Source of the DNA: CAZEMR01 sp964513465
Lineage (GTDB): Bacteria > Bacteroidota > Ignavibacteria > Kapaibacteriales > UBA2268
Direction of reading: 5' to 3'
Length of the DNA stretch: 31,842 nt
Assembly: GCA_964513465.1 (NCBI GenBank)
Contig: CAZEMR010000034.1
Location: forward strand, 1 to 31,842
Below, piece by piece: positions 24,000 through 31,842 of the stretch (position 1 is its first letter; the number at the start of each line of letters is the position of its first letter). A program made the translations under genes and the position numbers. The notes beneath the pieces were generated by a model that was given only the letters and a program-made list of their open reading frames with translations, made no database searches and was not told where the DNA came from.

Positions 24000-25634
24000 T
24001 TAGTCGGCTTTTTTCCATTTGATGTCGTAGTAGCCGGGGCGCTCTTCAATTACCTGGCGGAAGTATTCCTCTCCATAGCCGACGCCTTTGGGGTGGCGGC
24101 CGGCGTCTTTGGTGACGTCGTTGATAAAGCCGTCGTTGTATTTCATCACGAGGTAGCGCCATAGCTCGCGCCAGCGATCGACTACCTGGTCTACCTGGTT
24201 GATCGAGTAATCCGAAAGGTATTCGATGGCCATTTCCTTGTCCTGCTTATAAAGCTCCATTGCGGCTTTTTCGACTGCGGGCTGGATGGTGAAGAATTTG
24301 TTCTCGAATTCGGACTGTACTTCCTGTATATCCTTAATTATATATGAGTATTTGGTGTAGGCGACGTTGGCCACCAGATTGAATACCCATGCTGCGGACT
24401 TGAATGTGAAATTGTCCACTTCGGCGTATTTGAGCGATTCGGGCGAGCGCTGCATACAGCTATAGAGCGGCATGTAGACGGTCGAGTAGTTGTCGTCGAC
24501 TCCGTACCAGAAGCATCCGCCTATTTCGCGGGGCATGTCTGCGCGCATCTGCGATACGAACGAGAATGCTGTCTGCTGTGTGGAGATGGGTCGTTCCCAG
24601 CCGTATTTTGTGGTGTCGCCTTCGACCTGCCATACGAGGTTCTTCCAGCGATAGGGGCATCCGTAGGGGCCTGCTCCGAGGCCTTTGGTCATATCCCATT
24701 CGGTGCCTTCGAAGTGGTCGCGGGTGAATTCGATAACGTCCTGCACCGTAAGCTTTTTGTCGGGTTTGATAAACAGCGGATAGGGCTCTGCGCCTTCGAC
24801 TGCGCGCCAGTAGTCGGTGTTGAGTTCGAGCGACGGCGCGGCCTGGTCGAAAAGTCGCCATACGCGGCCTTCGCAGAATAGCAGCCCGCCGGGTTCGAGC
24901 GGATTATAAGCATCTACGAAGCTGAATTCGCCGTCTTCATCCGGGTCGTAATATCCCATCTGTTCGGCGAATGCGACGACGTCTTCGGAGAAGATCGTGT
25001 TTTCGGGATCGTTAAGCGGCACTTCGCGGATGCGGGCCTGGTTGGCATGAGCGCAGATGAATCCGTCGGGAACTCTGCGGGCCACCCATACGGCGCCCTT
25101 TTCTTTCATACCTTTTGATATAATTTCAAAAATCCAGACCTCTTTGGGGTCGGCCACCGAAAACGATTCGCCGGAGCTGTAGTATCCGTAATCCTCCACG
25201 AGTCCGACCATTATGTCGATAGCTTCGCGGGCGGTTTTGGCTCGCTGGAGCGCAATATACATCAGGCTGCCGTAGTCCATGATAGCGGTGGTATCGCGGA
25301 GTTCATCCCGTCCGCCGTAGGTAGTCTCGCCTATGGAGACCTGCCATTCGTTCATATTGCCCACCACGCGGTAGGTGTGGGGCACCTGCGGTATCTGGCC
25401 GAGAAACTTGCCCGTATCCCATTCATATATATCTATCATAGTTCCGGGTTCGTGGTCCATTGCCGGCATATAGAAAAGCGGCTCGAAGAATCCTCCTGCA
25501 TCGGCCGAATAAGTAATCATAGCCGAGCCGTCTGCGGATGCTCCGGGAGTGACCAGAAAATTGGTGCAGGCGGTGGATTTATAAATCCCGGAAAATAGAA
25601 TCGAAATTGCGAGGATAAGGTATAGTTTTTTCAT
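24000..25634 (-). CDS. Secreted C69-family dipeptidase (Ntn hydrolase)
   Basis: A 544-residue peptidase of family C69 (PepD-like dipeptidases). The signal peptide ends right before Cys23 in T-A-C-T-N-F-L-V-T-P-G-A-S-A-D-G-S; in this family the cysteine exposed by cleavage is the N-terminal nucleophile, and the following A-S-x-D-G-S is the family hallmark. Other conserved parts include N-E-W-Q-V-S-I-G-E-T-T, V-A-D-P-K-E-V-W-I-F-E and the alanine-asparagine A-H-A-N-Q-A-R-I-R. The cysteine could also be read as a lipobox, but L-x-x-C spacing is poor, so the Ntn role is favoured. It should digest peptides in the periplasm or outside the cell. ATG 25634 is preferred over a TTG one codon earlier. 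It has its own terminator. Confidence 0.93.
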   Translation of the reverse strand: MKKLYLILAISILFSGIYKSTACTNFLVTPGASADGSAMITYSADAGGFFEPLFYMPAMDHEPGTMIDIYEWDTGKFLGQIPQVPHTYRVVGNMNEWQVSIGETTYGGRDELRDTTAIMDYGSLMYIALQRAKTAREAIDIMVGLVEDYGYYSSGESFSVADPKEVWIFEIISKGMKEKGAVWVARRVPDGFICAHANQARIREVPLNDPENTIFSEDVVAFAEQMGYYDPDEDGEFSFVDAYNPLEPGGLLFCEGRVWRLFDQAAPSLELNTDYWRAVEGAEPYPLFIKPDKKLTVQDVIEFTRDHFEGTEWDMTKGLGAGPYGCPYRWKNLVWQVEGDTTKYGWERPISTQQTAFSFVSQMRADMPREIGGCFWYGVDDNYSTVYMPLYSCMQRSPESLKYAEVDNFTFKSAAWVFNLVANVAYTKYSYIIKDIQEVQSEFENKFFTIQPAVEKAAMELYKQDKEMAIEYLSDYSINQVDQVVDRWRELWRYLVMKYNDGFINDVTKDAGRHPKGVGYGEEYFRQVIEERPGYYDIKWKKAD

Positions 25635-25689
25635 CAAATCTCATCTCGTTAAATATTAATAAATACTAATTATATAAGACAAATATAAC

Positions 25690-25736
25690 AAAAAAGAAGG
25701 CCAAATCGATAAGATGATTAACCGATCCGGCCTTCT
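25690..25736 (-). terminator. Intrinsic terminator of the fibronectin-repeat gene
   Basis: agaaggcc (25695-25702) and ggccttct (25729-25736) form the stem, with an inner atcg/cgat pairing possible. On the minus strand it is followed by a T run (plus-strand aaaaaa at 25690-25695). Confidence 0.7.
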
Positions 25737-25757
25737 GTATATCAAATGTTGCAAATT

Positions 25758-28373
25758 TTATTTTGCGATAATTATCCGCCCGGTTTCCGAATGATTTCCG
25801 GAAATGACCGAATATATATATGCGCCGCTTTCAAGCGACTCGCTGTCCCATTCGACGCCGTGCGTTCCTTCGGATTTATAACCATTCAGAAGTGTCGATA
25901 CCAGTTCGCCGTTTGAGTTATAAATGCGGATATTGACCCTGCCTGCGTCCGGCATTGTGAATTCGATAGTCGAAATGCCTGCCACCGGATGCGGGAATAC
26001 GTTCACTCCGAATCGGGAATTCGTATTTTCTTTAACACCGGCCGGGTCATATGTCATAAACGACCATACCTGAGACCACGGGCCCTCGCCGGCTTCGTTG
26101 GCCGCGCGAACATGCCAGTAGTATTCGGTATTGAGATCGAGATTGAATACGGTCTCGTTGGTGTCGTAAACCCGGATTTCCTCGCGGACAATACTGTCGA
26201 ATTCGGGATCTGTGGCCACCTGAAGCTGGTAATATTCGGCGCGGGGCACGGGATACCATGTGAAATCGACTTCGGGATTAAGATTGTCCGAACCGTCGAG
26301 CGGAGTCCACAAGTCTGGTGCTTCGTCCGGGATCAGCGCAGTGGTGCGGAATCTGCGGATGTCGCTCCATGCGCTGGTGCCGCTGTCGTTTGTGGAGCGG
26401 ACCTTCCAGTAGTAAGTGGCGTAATAGTCCAGATTTTCGACTTCGAAGAACTCATTCTCAATATCATCTTCATAAATAATAGTAGTTTCAAAATCATCGT
26501 CGGTGGCCAGCGCGAATGTGTATGCATCAGCGCGGGCGGCTTCATGCCATGTAAATGTCAGCGATACGGGCACCATCTCGTCGCGGTGCTCGGGATAAAT
26601 CAGTACCGGAGTTTCCGGGCCGCGTACTCCGGTGGTAAATTCATAGGTTTCCGACCATTTACCGATGCCGTATTCATTCTTTGCGTGCACCCTCCAGTAT
26701 AATTTAGTATTGGTCGGAAGGTCGTAAATCAGCACGCTGGTGGCAGGCACATTGCTCTTGCCGTCGATAATATCATCGAAATCGGCGTCGGTGGCAATCT
26801 GCAAATCATAATATTCCGCGCCGGAAACATCCGACCACCGGAACAGCATATTAATCGGCTGCGCTATTGATTCGTCTTCGGGGGCGATCAGATCGGGAAT
26901 ACCCACAATCGTCCGAAAATACGAAAGCTGCGACCATGTAGATGCGCATCCGGAGAATGTGGCGCTTACCCGCCAGAAATAGTCCTGGTCATTTTTGCCG
27001 AGTGTATAATCCAGCTCCGTCTGGTCGGTCATTTCCATATCGAATACCATCGGATTGAACTGAGGATTTTCGGCAAGCTGAACGTGGTAAATCGTGCCCG
27101 GCTCGATGTCTGTCCATTCGAATGTCATATCAAGCTCGACTCCGTAGGTGCTGTCTTCGGGGGTAATCATATCGGGCGGCAAAATGCCTGTTGTAAACAT
27201 TGCCGGCTCGGAATAATAGCCGATATTGCCGTCGTCCTCGGCGCGCACACGCCAGTAATAATTGGCGAGAGGCGAAGGCAGAGGAGCACTGTGAGAAACA
27301 TCGCCGATCTCGTCTTTTTCATATATAATATTGTCAAAATTTGCATCATCGGCTATCTGGAGCCTGTAAAGTCCGGCGCCGGTGGCAGCTTCCCAGCGGA
27401 AATTGGCCATCTGCGATACGCAGACTTCGCCATCAGCCGGATAGACTACTTCAGGAGCCTCGTAGCGTGTGGTAAAGCTAAAGGTCTGCGACCATTCGGA
27501 AACGCAGGCATTCTCCACGGCCTGTACCCTCCAGTAATAATCATTATTGTATTCGCTGAAGGTGGCCGAAATCTGAGTTGAATTCAGGCCGCTCAGGTCG
27601 TAAATCGGCGAGGAAAAGTCCGCATCGTCGTCTACCATTAAATTATAAAAATTCGCGCCGGCAACCGTGCCCCAGCGCAGCGTGGTTTCCAGATCGACTC
27701 CTCCATTGTCATTAGCAGGGTCGAGCGGAACCGGCGGTGTGGTTTTCGTAGTAAAACTTCTTGGCTCGCTGAATCCGGAATTGCACTCGCTCATATCGGC
27801 GCGCACCCTCCACCAGTACTGAGTGCCATAAAAGGGCACCGAAGAAGTGAAAGTATTCGACGATAGATCGTCAAGATTCTGGATAATCGTGCCGAACTGA
27901 CGGTCGGTGGCAATCTGCAAAGTATATGAATCCGCATTCGGATTGGCCTGCCATGATATCTCTATCTCTTTCGGGGCGCATGTCAGGTCGTCTTCGGGAT
28001 AGGCCGGCTCGGGCGGAGTCGGCAGAGTTTCAAAGCTCCAGACATTCGAGGTCTGAATAGAGTCCGGCCCGTAATTGGCAATCACTCCCCAGCGGTATTC
28101 GGTATTGTATTCGAGCCCGCTAAGGCTGAAAGTAGTCGAATTAAGCCCGGATTCGATAGTAACAACCGGCGAAAGGTCGCTTGCCTTAACGACTTCGATG
28201 CCGTAGTCAACAGCATTCGGGGCCGGCTCCCAGACAAGATCGACCGAGAGCGGCTGGCATTCGCTGAGATCGGTCGGCGAAACCAGATCGACCGATGCCT
28301 GGGCGGATCCTGCGAAAGCTAACTTGATGACAAAGGCAATCACAAGTGTGAGAATTGTCTTTGAATTAAGCAT
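25758..28373 (-). CDS. Secreted protein with eight fibronectin-III-like repeats and a T9SS-type C-terminal domain
   Basis: An 871-residue exported protein. A signal peptide (about residues 1-26) is followed by eight tandem repeats of roughly 90 residues, each opening with a P-x-D-like turn, carrying a central W and a Y-Y-W-R-V-R-A-type strand, and closing with F-x-T (F-E-T-L, F-T-T-K, F-T-T-R, F-T-T-G, F-R-T-I, F-T-T-G, F-R-T-T, F-M-T-Y). They are fibronectin type III-like. The last 80 residues, from V-F-P-H-P-V through I-R-I-Y-N-S-N-G and G-A-Y-I-Y-S-V to R-I-I-I-A-K, match the type A sorting domain of type IX secretion (or a FlgD-like Ig domain). It is probably a surface adhesin or matrix protein. 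A CGGAGA site precedes the ATG. No enzyme domain is seen. Confidence 0.9.
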   Translation of the reverse strand: MLNSKTILTLVIAFVIKLAFAGSAQASVDLVSPTDLSECQPLSVDLVWEPAPNAVDYGIEVVKASDLSPVVTIESGLNSTTFSLSGLEYNTEYRWGVIANYGPDSIQTSNVWSFETLPTPPEPAYPEDDLTCAPKEIEISWQANPNADSYTLQIATDRQFGTIIQNLDDLSSNTFTSSVPFYGTQYWWRVRADMSECNSGFSEPRSFTTKTTPPVPLDPANDNGGVDLETTLRWGTVAGANFYNLMVDDDADFSSPIYDLSGLNSTQISATFSEYNNDYYWRVQAVENACVSEWSQTFSFTTRYEAPEVVYPADGEVCVSQMANFRWEAATGAGLYRLQIADDANFDNIIYEKDEIGDVSHSAPLPSPLANYYWRVRAEDDGNIGYYSEPAMFTTGILPPDMITPEDSTYGVELDMTFEWTDIEPGTIYHVQLAENPQFNPMVFDMEMTDQTELDYTLGKNDQDYFWRVSATFSGCASTWSQLSYFRTIVGIPDLIAPEDESIAQPINMLFRWSDVSGAEYYDLQIATDADFDDIIDGKSNVPATSVLIYDLPTNTKLYWRVHAKNEYGIGKWSETYEFTTGVRGPETPVLIYPEHRDEMVPVSLTFTWHEAARADAYTFALATDDDFETTIIYEDDIENEFFEVENLDYYATYYWKVRSTNDSGTSAWSDIRRFRTTALIPDEAPDLWTPLDGSDNLNPEVDFTWYPVPRAEYYQLQVATDPEFDSIVREEIRVYDTNETVFNLDLNTEYYWHVRAANEAGEGPWSQVWSFMTYDPAGVKENTNSRFGVNVFPHPVAGISTIEFTMPDAGRVNIRIYNSNGELVSTLLNGYKSEGTHGVEWDSESLESGAYIYSVISGNHSETGRIIIAK

Positions 28374-28710
28374 GAATTTCTCCGAGATATATCAATAAAA
28401 TGAATTGTTTACACCAAAATTGAAACGAGCGCAAATATGATTGCACTGACGAACAAATCCAAAGATAAGTATTATTATAGTTAAAATTAACTAATTATCA
28501 TCCCTGCATAATAGAATAACAACAAAACCGGAAAAAAGTCTCAGGTTTGAGAAAAATTTTCAAAAAATTACGCAATAAACCAAAATTGATTGCGTCAAAT
28601 TGTTAGCACTTGTCATTCGGGAGTGCTAATAATTCTGACTTTAAAATTTTTGATCTTAAGTATAACAATTGTTCTTTTTTTCTAAACAATAATATTTATT
28701 GGAGGATAAA
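28374..28710. other. Divergent regulatory region upstream of groES
   Basis: About 337 bases between the divergent fibronectin-repeat gene and groES. It holds no gene, is very AT-rich, contains the CIRCE operator (28603-28629) and ends with the GGAGG ribosome site (28701-28705) of groES. The groESL promoter should overlap or flank CIRCE, but I cannot place its boxes reliably. Confidence 0.6.
28603..28629 (+). promoter_or_regulatory. CIRCE operator (HrcA site)
   Basis: ttagcactt (28603-28611), a 9-base spacer, then gagtgctaa (28621-28629). This is the classic 9-N9-9 CIRCE element with one departure from the consensus ttagcactc in the left arm. The HrcA repressor binds it and releases it on heat shock. 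It lies about 80 bases before groES; hrcA itself is not in the window. Confidence 0.93.
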
Positions 28711-28998
28711 ATGGCTCTTACACCATTGCACGACCGCGTATTGGTCAAACCCATGAAGCCGGAAGAAGTAACCACCGGCGGCATCATCATCCCCGACACA
28801 GCCAAAGAAAAACCCCAGCAGGGCGAAGTCGTCGCAGTCGGCCCCGGCCGCACCACCGACGAAGGCAAAGAAATCAAAATGCAGCTCAAAAAAGGCGACA
28901 AAGTGCTCTACGGAAAATATTCCGGCACCGAAGTCTCTATCGACGGCGAAGACATGCTCATCATGCGCGAATCGGACATATTCGCAATTATGGACTAA
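28711..28998 (+). CDS. groES: GroES co-chaperonin
   Basis: A 95-residue co-chaperonin, the heptameric lid of the GroEL folding chamber. Family features are complete: L-H-D-R-V-L-V-K-P near the start, the mobile loop with G-G-I-I-I-P-D-T-A-K-E-K-P-Q, then G-E-V-V-A-V-G-P-G, and K-G-D-K-V-L-Y-G-K-Y-S-G-T-E. The start is ATG 28711, five bases after GGAGG; a TTG at 28699 in frame is the ribosome site itself and not a start. groEL follows after 60 bases with its own GGAGG site. Expression is expected to be heat-inducible through the upstream CIRCE operator. Confidence 0.98.
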   Translation: MALTPLHDRVLVKPMKPEEVTTGGIIIPDTAKEKPQQGEVVAVGPGRTTDEGKEIKMQLKKGDKVLYGKYSGTEVSIDGEDMLIMRESDIFAIMD

Positions 28999-29058
28999 CC
29001 CACAAAAATTCGTAATTAATTTTATTAAAATGAAAATATAATTGGAGGAAATTCAGTT

Positions 29059-30699
29059 ATGGCAAAAATTATCAAATTTGATGTCGAAGCCCGCACCCAG
29101 CTCAAAAAAGGCGTCGACCAGCTTGCCAATGCAGTGAAAGTCACTCTCGGCCCCAAAGGCCGCAACGTTATCATCGACAAAAAATTCGGCCCGCCCACCG
29201 TTACTAAAGACGGCGTCACGGTTGCCAAAGAAATCGAACTCGAAGACCCGATCCAGAACCTCGGCGCCAATATGGTCCGCGAAGTTGCTTCGAAAACCAG
29301 CGACGTGGCCGGCGACGGTACAACCACCACCACCGTGCTCGCACACGCAATCTAACGCGAAGGCATCCAAAACGTCACAGCAGGAGCAAACCCGATGGAC
29401 CTCAAACGCGGCATCGATCTGGCAGTCACCCAGGTAGTCGAAAGCCTCCGCAACCTGAGCCGCGACGTCGAAGGCAAGAAAGAAATCTCGCAGGTCGGCG
29501 CAATCTCGGCCAACAACGACACCACAATCGGCGCACTTATCGCCGAAGCTATGGAAAAAGTCGGCAAAGACGGCGTCATCACAGTCGAAGAAGCCAAAGG
29601 CACCGAAACATCGATGGACACAGTCGAAGGTATGCAGTTCGACCGCGGCTACCTCTCGCCCTACTTCATCACCGACGCAGACTCGATGGAAGCAGTGCTG
29701 GAAGACCCCTATATCCTCATATATGACAAAAAAATCTCGGCCATCAAAGACCTGCTGCCCATACTCGAGAAAGTATCCCAGGCCGGCCGCTCGCTGCTCA
29801 TCATCAGCGAAGACGTCGAGGGCGAAGCACTTGCAACACTCGTGGTCAACAAACTGCGCGGCACGCTCCGCATCGCAGCAGTCAAGGCCCCCGGATTCGG
29901 CGACCGCCGAAAAGCAATGCTCGAAGACATCGCAGTCCTCACCGGCAGCACCGTCATCAGCGAAGAAAAAGGCTTCAAGCTGGAAAGCGCAACACTCAGC
30001 TATCTCGGCACAGCCAAGCGCATCACAATCGACAAAGACAACACCACAATAGTCGAAGGCGCCGGCAAATCCGAAGACATCAAAAAACGCATCAACGAAA
30101 TCAAAGTTCAGATCGACAAATCCACCAGCGAATACGACAAAGAGAAGCTGCAGGAACGCCTGGCCAAACTCAGCGGCGGCGTAGCAGTGCTCCGCATCGG
30201 CGCGGCAACCGAAGTCGAAATGAAGGAGAAAAAAGCCAGAGTCGAAGACGCATTGCACGCAACCCGCGCAGCAGTCGAGGAAGGCATCGTCCCCGGCGGC
30301 GGAGTGGCATACCTGAGAGTGCTTAAAGACCTCGAGCCGATCAAACCCGCAGTCAAAGACCAGGAAACCGGCGTAAGCATTATCCGCAAAGCGCTCGAAG
30401 AACCAATCAGGCAGATTATCAACAATGCCGGACTCGAAGCCTCCGTCATCGTCAACAAAGTGAAGGAAGGCAACGAGACCTACGGATTCGACGCCGCAAG
30501 CGAAGAATACGTCGATATGTACGAAGCCGGCGTAATCGACCCGACCAAAGTATCGCGCGTCGCGCTGCAGAACGCAGCCTCGGTTGCTGGCCTGCTGCTC
30601 ACAACCGAAGCCACAATAGTGGACAAACCCGAAGAAAATCAGGGCGGCGGAATGCCCCCGATGGATCCCGGCATGGGCGGCATGGGCGGCATGATGTAA
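29059..30699 (+). CDS. groEL: GroEL chaperonin, interrupted by an in-frame TAA at codon 99
   Basis: A full-length chaperonin gene of 547 codons including the terminal stop: equatorial domain with V-T-L-G-P-K-G-R-N-V and ATP-site G-D86-G-T-T-T, apical domain, and the C-terminal G-G-M tail (G-M-G-G-M-G-G-M-M). Codon 99 (29353-29355) is TAA, in A-H-A-I-stop-R-E-G-I; homologues usually have tyrosine here, so a single TAC-to-TAA change explains it. Frame is kept on both sides and the rest shows no decay. TAA ends many other genes in the window, so a changed genetic code is unlikely. As written, translation gives a 98-residue fragment, and restart at ATG 29395 would lack the first ATP-site segment. 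A base-call error or a strain-level mutation with another groEL elsewhere are the likely explanations. Confidence 0.95.
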
Positions 30700-30732
30700 T
30701 CCCCCTCCCGCCATACGCATATAAATACACAG

Positions 30733-30767
30733 GCCGGACGCTCAATCAAACGGGCGCCCGGCTTTTT
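30733..30767 (+). terminator. Intrinsic terminator of groESL
   Basis: gccgg-a-cgctc pairs with gggcg-c-ccggc (one a/c mismatch) around the loop aatcaaac, followed by ttttt. It lies 33 bases past the groEL stop. A near-identical hairpin occurs at 31806-31842. Confidence 0.85.
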
Positions 30768-30890
30768 ATGTGGGTGGATTATTCGTTTTGAAATAATATA
30801 AATAGTAATTATATTGAATTAATCAGTTAATATTAACGGCACTATGAAATTGATACGGACGTCGCTTTGAATAAGAATAGGCTGTAAAGT

Positions 30891-31316
30891 ATGGATTTAG
30901 CAGGGCTATTAGTCGGACTTGTCAGCTTAGCGATTGCAATCCTGAGCATGAAGGAGAGCAAGGAGACCAAAAAAGAACTCAATAGGCTCAAAGGTAACTA
31001 TCATCAAACCCGATTCGAAGAGAAAATATTATCAAAATTAACTGAAATCAAGAATCATCTTGCTGCAGCAAAGGAATCGGATGATTTGACCAAAATTTTC
31101 ACTAACAATTTGCTTAAATTCAAGGCCGTTTTGAAAAATGTTGAGTCTTTATCAGAAAAAGAGAAAAAAGAATTCGAGGAATTTGCAAAATCAAAAGATA
31201 AAACTGAAAATGTAAGCATGACAGATATCAATAGCTTATATGACAGAATACAATACTTAATGATTGATATTGAATTTTCACGAGAAAAAAATGACAGAGA
31301 AACATATCTTAAATAA
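30891..31316 (+). CDS. Hypothetical membrane-anchored coiled-coil protein
   Basis: A 141-residue protein I do not recognise. Residues about 3-19 form a single hydrophobic anchor (L-A-G-L-L-V-G-L-V-S-L-A-I-A-I-L), followed by a Lys/Glu-rich, probably coiled-coil helical region to the end (K-E-S-K-E-T-K-K-E-L, and S-E-K-E-K-K-E-F-E-E-F). Codons are A/T-ending, unlike groEL just upstream. The start has no clear Shine-Dalgarno site. Its stop overlaps the start of the next gene by 26 bases in another frame, so the two are translationally coupled and probably function together. The pair lies between two near-identical terminators. Small membrane-anchored coiled coils paired with a soluble partner occur in sensing and defence modules, but nothing here proves such a role. 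Confidence 0.7.
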   Translation: MDLAGLLVGLVSLAIAILSMKESKETKKELNRLKGNYHQTRFEEKILSKLTEIKNHLAAAKESDDLTKIFTNNLLKFKAVLKNVESLSEKEKKEFEEFAKSKDKTENVSMTDINSLYDRIQYLMIDIEFSREKNDRETYLK

Positions 31317-31782
31317 AGAGACAGCTAAAGCCTGGCTTACATTAGTACTTGATCTTGTCAGAAAAACGAGGGCAGAAGAAATCCTCTGGAGGCCAATATC
31401 TCCTATCGTTGAATTACTGGAGCCCGGCGATAAAGTGAGTCTGATGTATGAAACTAATTTTGAGGGCACAAGACTTCTTCTTTTTAAAAAAAATAAAATG
31501 GTTGAAGTTCTCCGAAAAGCAGATCATGACAAACCGAAAAGATTTTATGATCCCATATATTTACTCCGGGAATCTATTCCAGATCCATCAGCTGAATATA
31601 TAAATGTGAACAAAACCGAAACTCAAATCGTACTTCTTGTTGCTGATGAGAACAATGCCGCCTGGGAAGTCCCCCACTTTCCCGCCACCGATGATCTCTA
31701 CGATCTGGTGAAATATATGACAAGCGGCGCCGACGATTTGTATAAAAAATACAGAGCCAAATTTCGCAAAGAATTCTATTGA
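31291..31782 (+). CDS. Hypothetical protein coupled to the membrane coiled-coil protein
   Basis: A 163-residue soluble protein with no family I can name. It begins M-T-E-K-H-I-L-N-K-E and has mixed alpha/beta character: a helical start, a strand-rich middle (K-V-S-L-M-Y-E-T, R-L-L-L-F-K-K), and a C-terminal Y-D-L-V-K-Y-M-T-S-G helix ending in basic K-Y-R-A-K-F-R-K. The ATG at 31291 is chosen; a frame extending upstream to a TTG at 31264 has no support. It overlaps the preceding gene by 26 bases. The 5' two thirds are AT-rich, but the last part (about 31660-31740) turns G/C-rich like the resident genes. Downstream, after 23 bases, is a terminator at the window edge. Confidence 0.68.
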   Translation: MTEKHILNKETAKAWLTLVLDLVRKTRAEEILWRPISPIVELLEPGDKVSLMYETNFEGTRLLLFKKNKMVEVLRKADHDKPKRFYDPIYLLRESIPDPSAEYINVNKTETQIVLLVADENNAAWEVPHFPATDDLYDLVKYMTSGADDLYKKYRAKFRKEFY

Positions 31783-31805
31783 TTTTTCATTTTGCTAATT
31801 CCTGA

Positions 31806-31842
31806 GCCGGACGCTCCAATCAATCGGGGCGCCCGGCTTTTT
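31806..31842 (+). terminator. Intrinsic terminator at the window edge, near copy of the groESL terminator
   Basis: gccgg-a-cgctcc pairs with ggggcg-c-ccggc around a short loop, followed by a T run cut by the window end. It differs from 30733-30767 by one loop base and by one extra C and one extra G that pair with each other, so the stem is preserved. Confidence 0.85.

Noticed and set aside
29353..29355. Reassigned TAA codon in this organism
   Set aside because: TAA is the ordinary stop of many intact genes in the window (for example hutU, groES and the TPR protein), so a code change cannot explain the groEL interruption.
29053..30720. Open frame of 555 codons antisense to the whole of groEL
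   Set aside because: It arises from the G/C-ending codon use of groEL, which removes stops in one antisense frame. The product is rich in F, D, C and A with no recognisable domain, and it has no independent promoter or ribosome site.

Overview
The window looks like a scaffold from an uncultured, Gram-negative bacterium. An outer-membrane beta-barrel, a TonB protein, a lipoprotein and a repeat protein with a type IX secretion-like C-terminal sorting domain (CTD) point to the Fibrobacteres-Chlorobi-Bacteroidetes (FCB) superphylum or a candidate phylum close to it; this placement is an inference. Coding regions favour G/C at third positions, while intergenic DNA is very AT-rich. Some genes have clear Shine-Dalgarno sites (hutU, groES, groEL, tonB) and others none. 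A run of exactly 100 N marks a scaffold join. No rRNA, tRNA, insertion sequence or CRISPR array was seen.

Layout. 1-3.4 kb: a CBS-domain protein, a cytoplasmic glycerophosphodiester phosphodiesterase and two tandem CheV paralogues without other chemotaxis genes. 3.6-5.7 kb: a DUF971 protein and urocanate hydratase (hutU) without the rest of the histidine pathway. 6.0-7.1 kb: an ECF-type sigma factor and a small two-helix membrane protein whose first codons form a terminator-like hairpin. 7.3-15.7 kb: a run of co-directional genes, mainly for the envelope: a giant TPR protein, a beta-barrel, an acidic SPOR protein and TonB. These are followed by a previously uncalled duplication (a 47-aa membrane protein, a 26-codon tonB relic and a second 47-aa membrane paralogue) and an AlkD-like protein. 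15.7-18.0 kb: a lipoprotein with a zinc-peptidase motif.

18.2-22.2 kb is the most unusual part. An AT-rich gene with a possible PD-(D/E)xK signature lies behind a WYL-type regulator. The regulator is divergent from a 694-aa protein that joins a Clp/HSP100-type AAA+ module to an FtsH-type M41 zinc peptidase, with an extra domain of about 115 residues inserted in the AAA+ fold. A short perfect inverted repeat lies in the divergent promoter region. I know of no described protease of this build.

22.3-28.4 kb: minus-strand genes for an alpha/beta hydrolase (across the scaffold join, which is almost certainly a 24-bp overlap and not a real gap), a GyrI-like binding protein, a secreted C69 dipeptidase and an eight-repeat fibronectin-like secreted protein. 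28.6-30.8 kb: groES-groEL behind a CIRCE operator; groEL has one in-frame TAA at codon 99. 30.9-31.8 kb: two AT-rich overlapping genes of unknown function between two nearly identical terminators.
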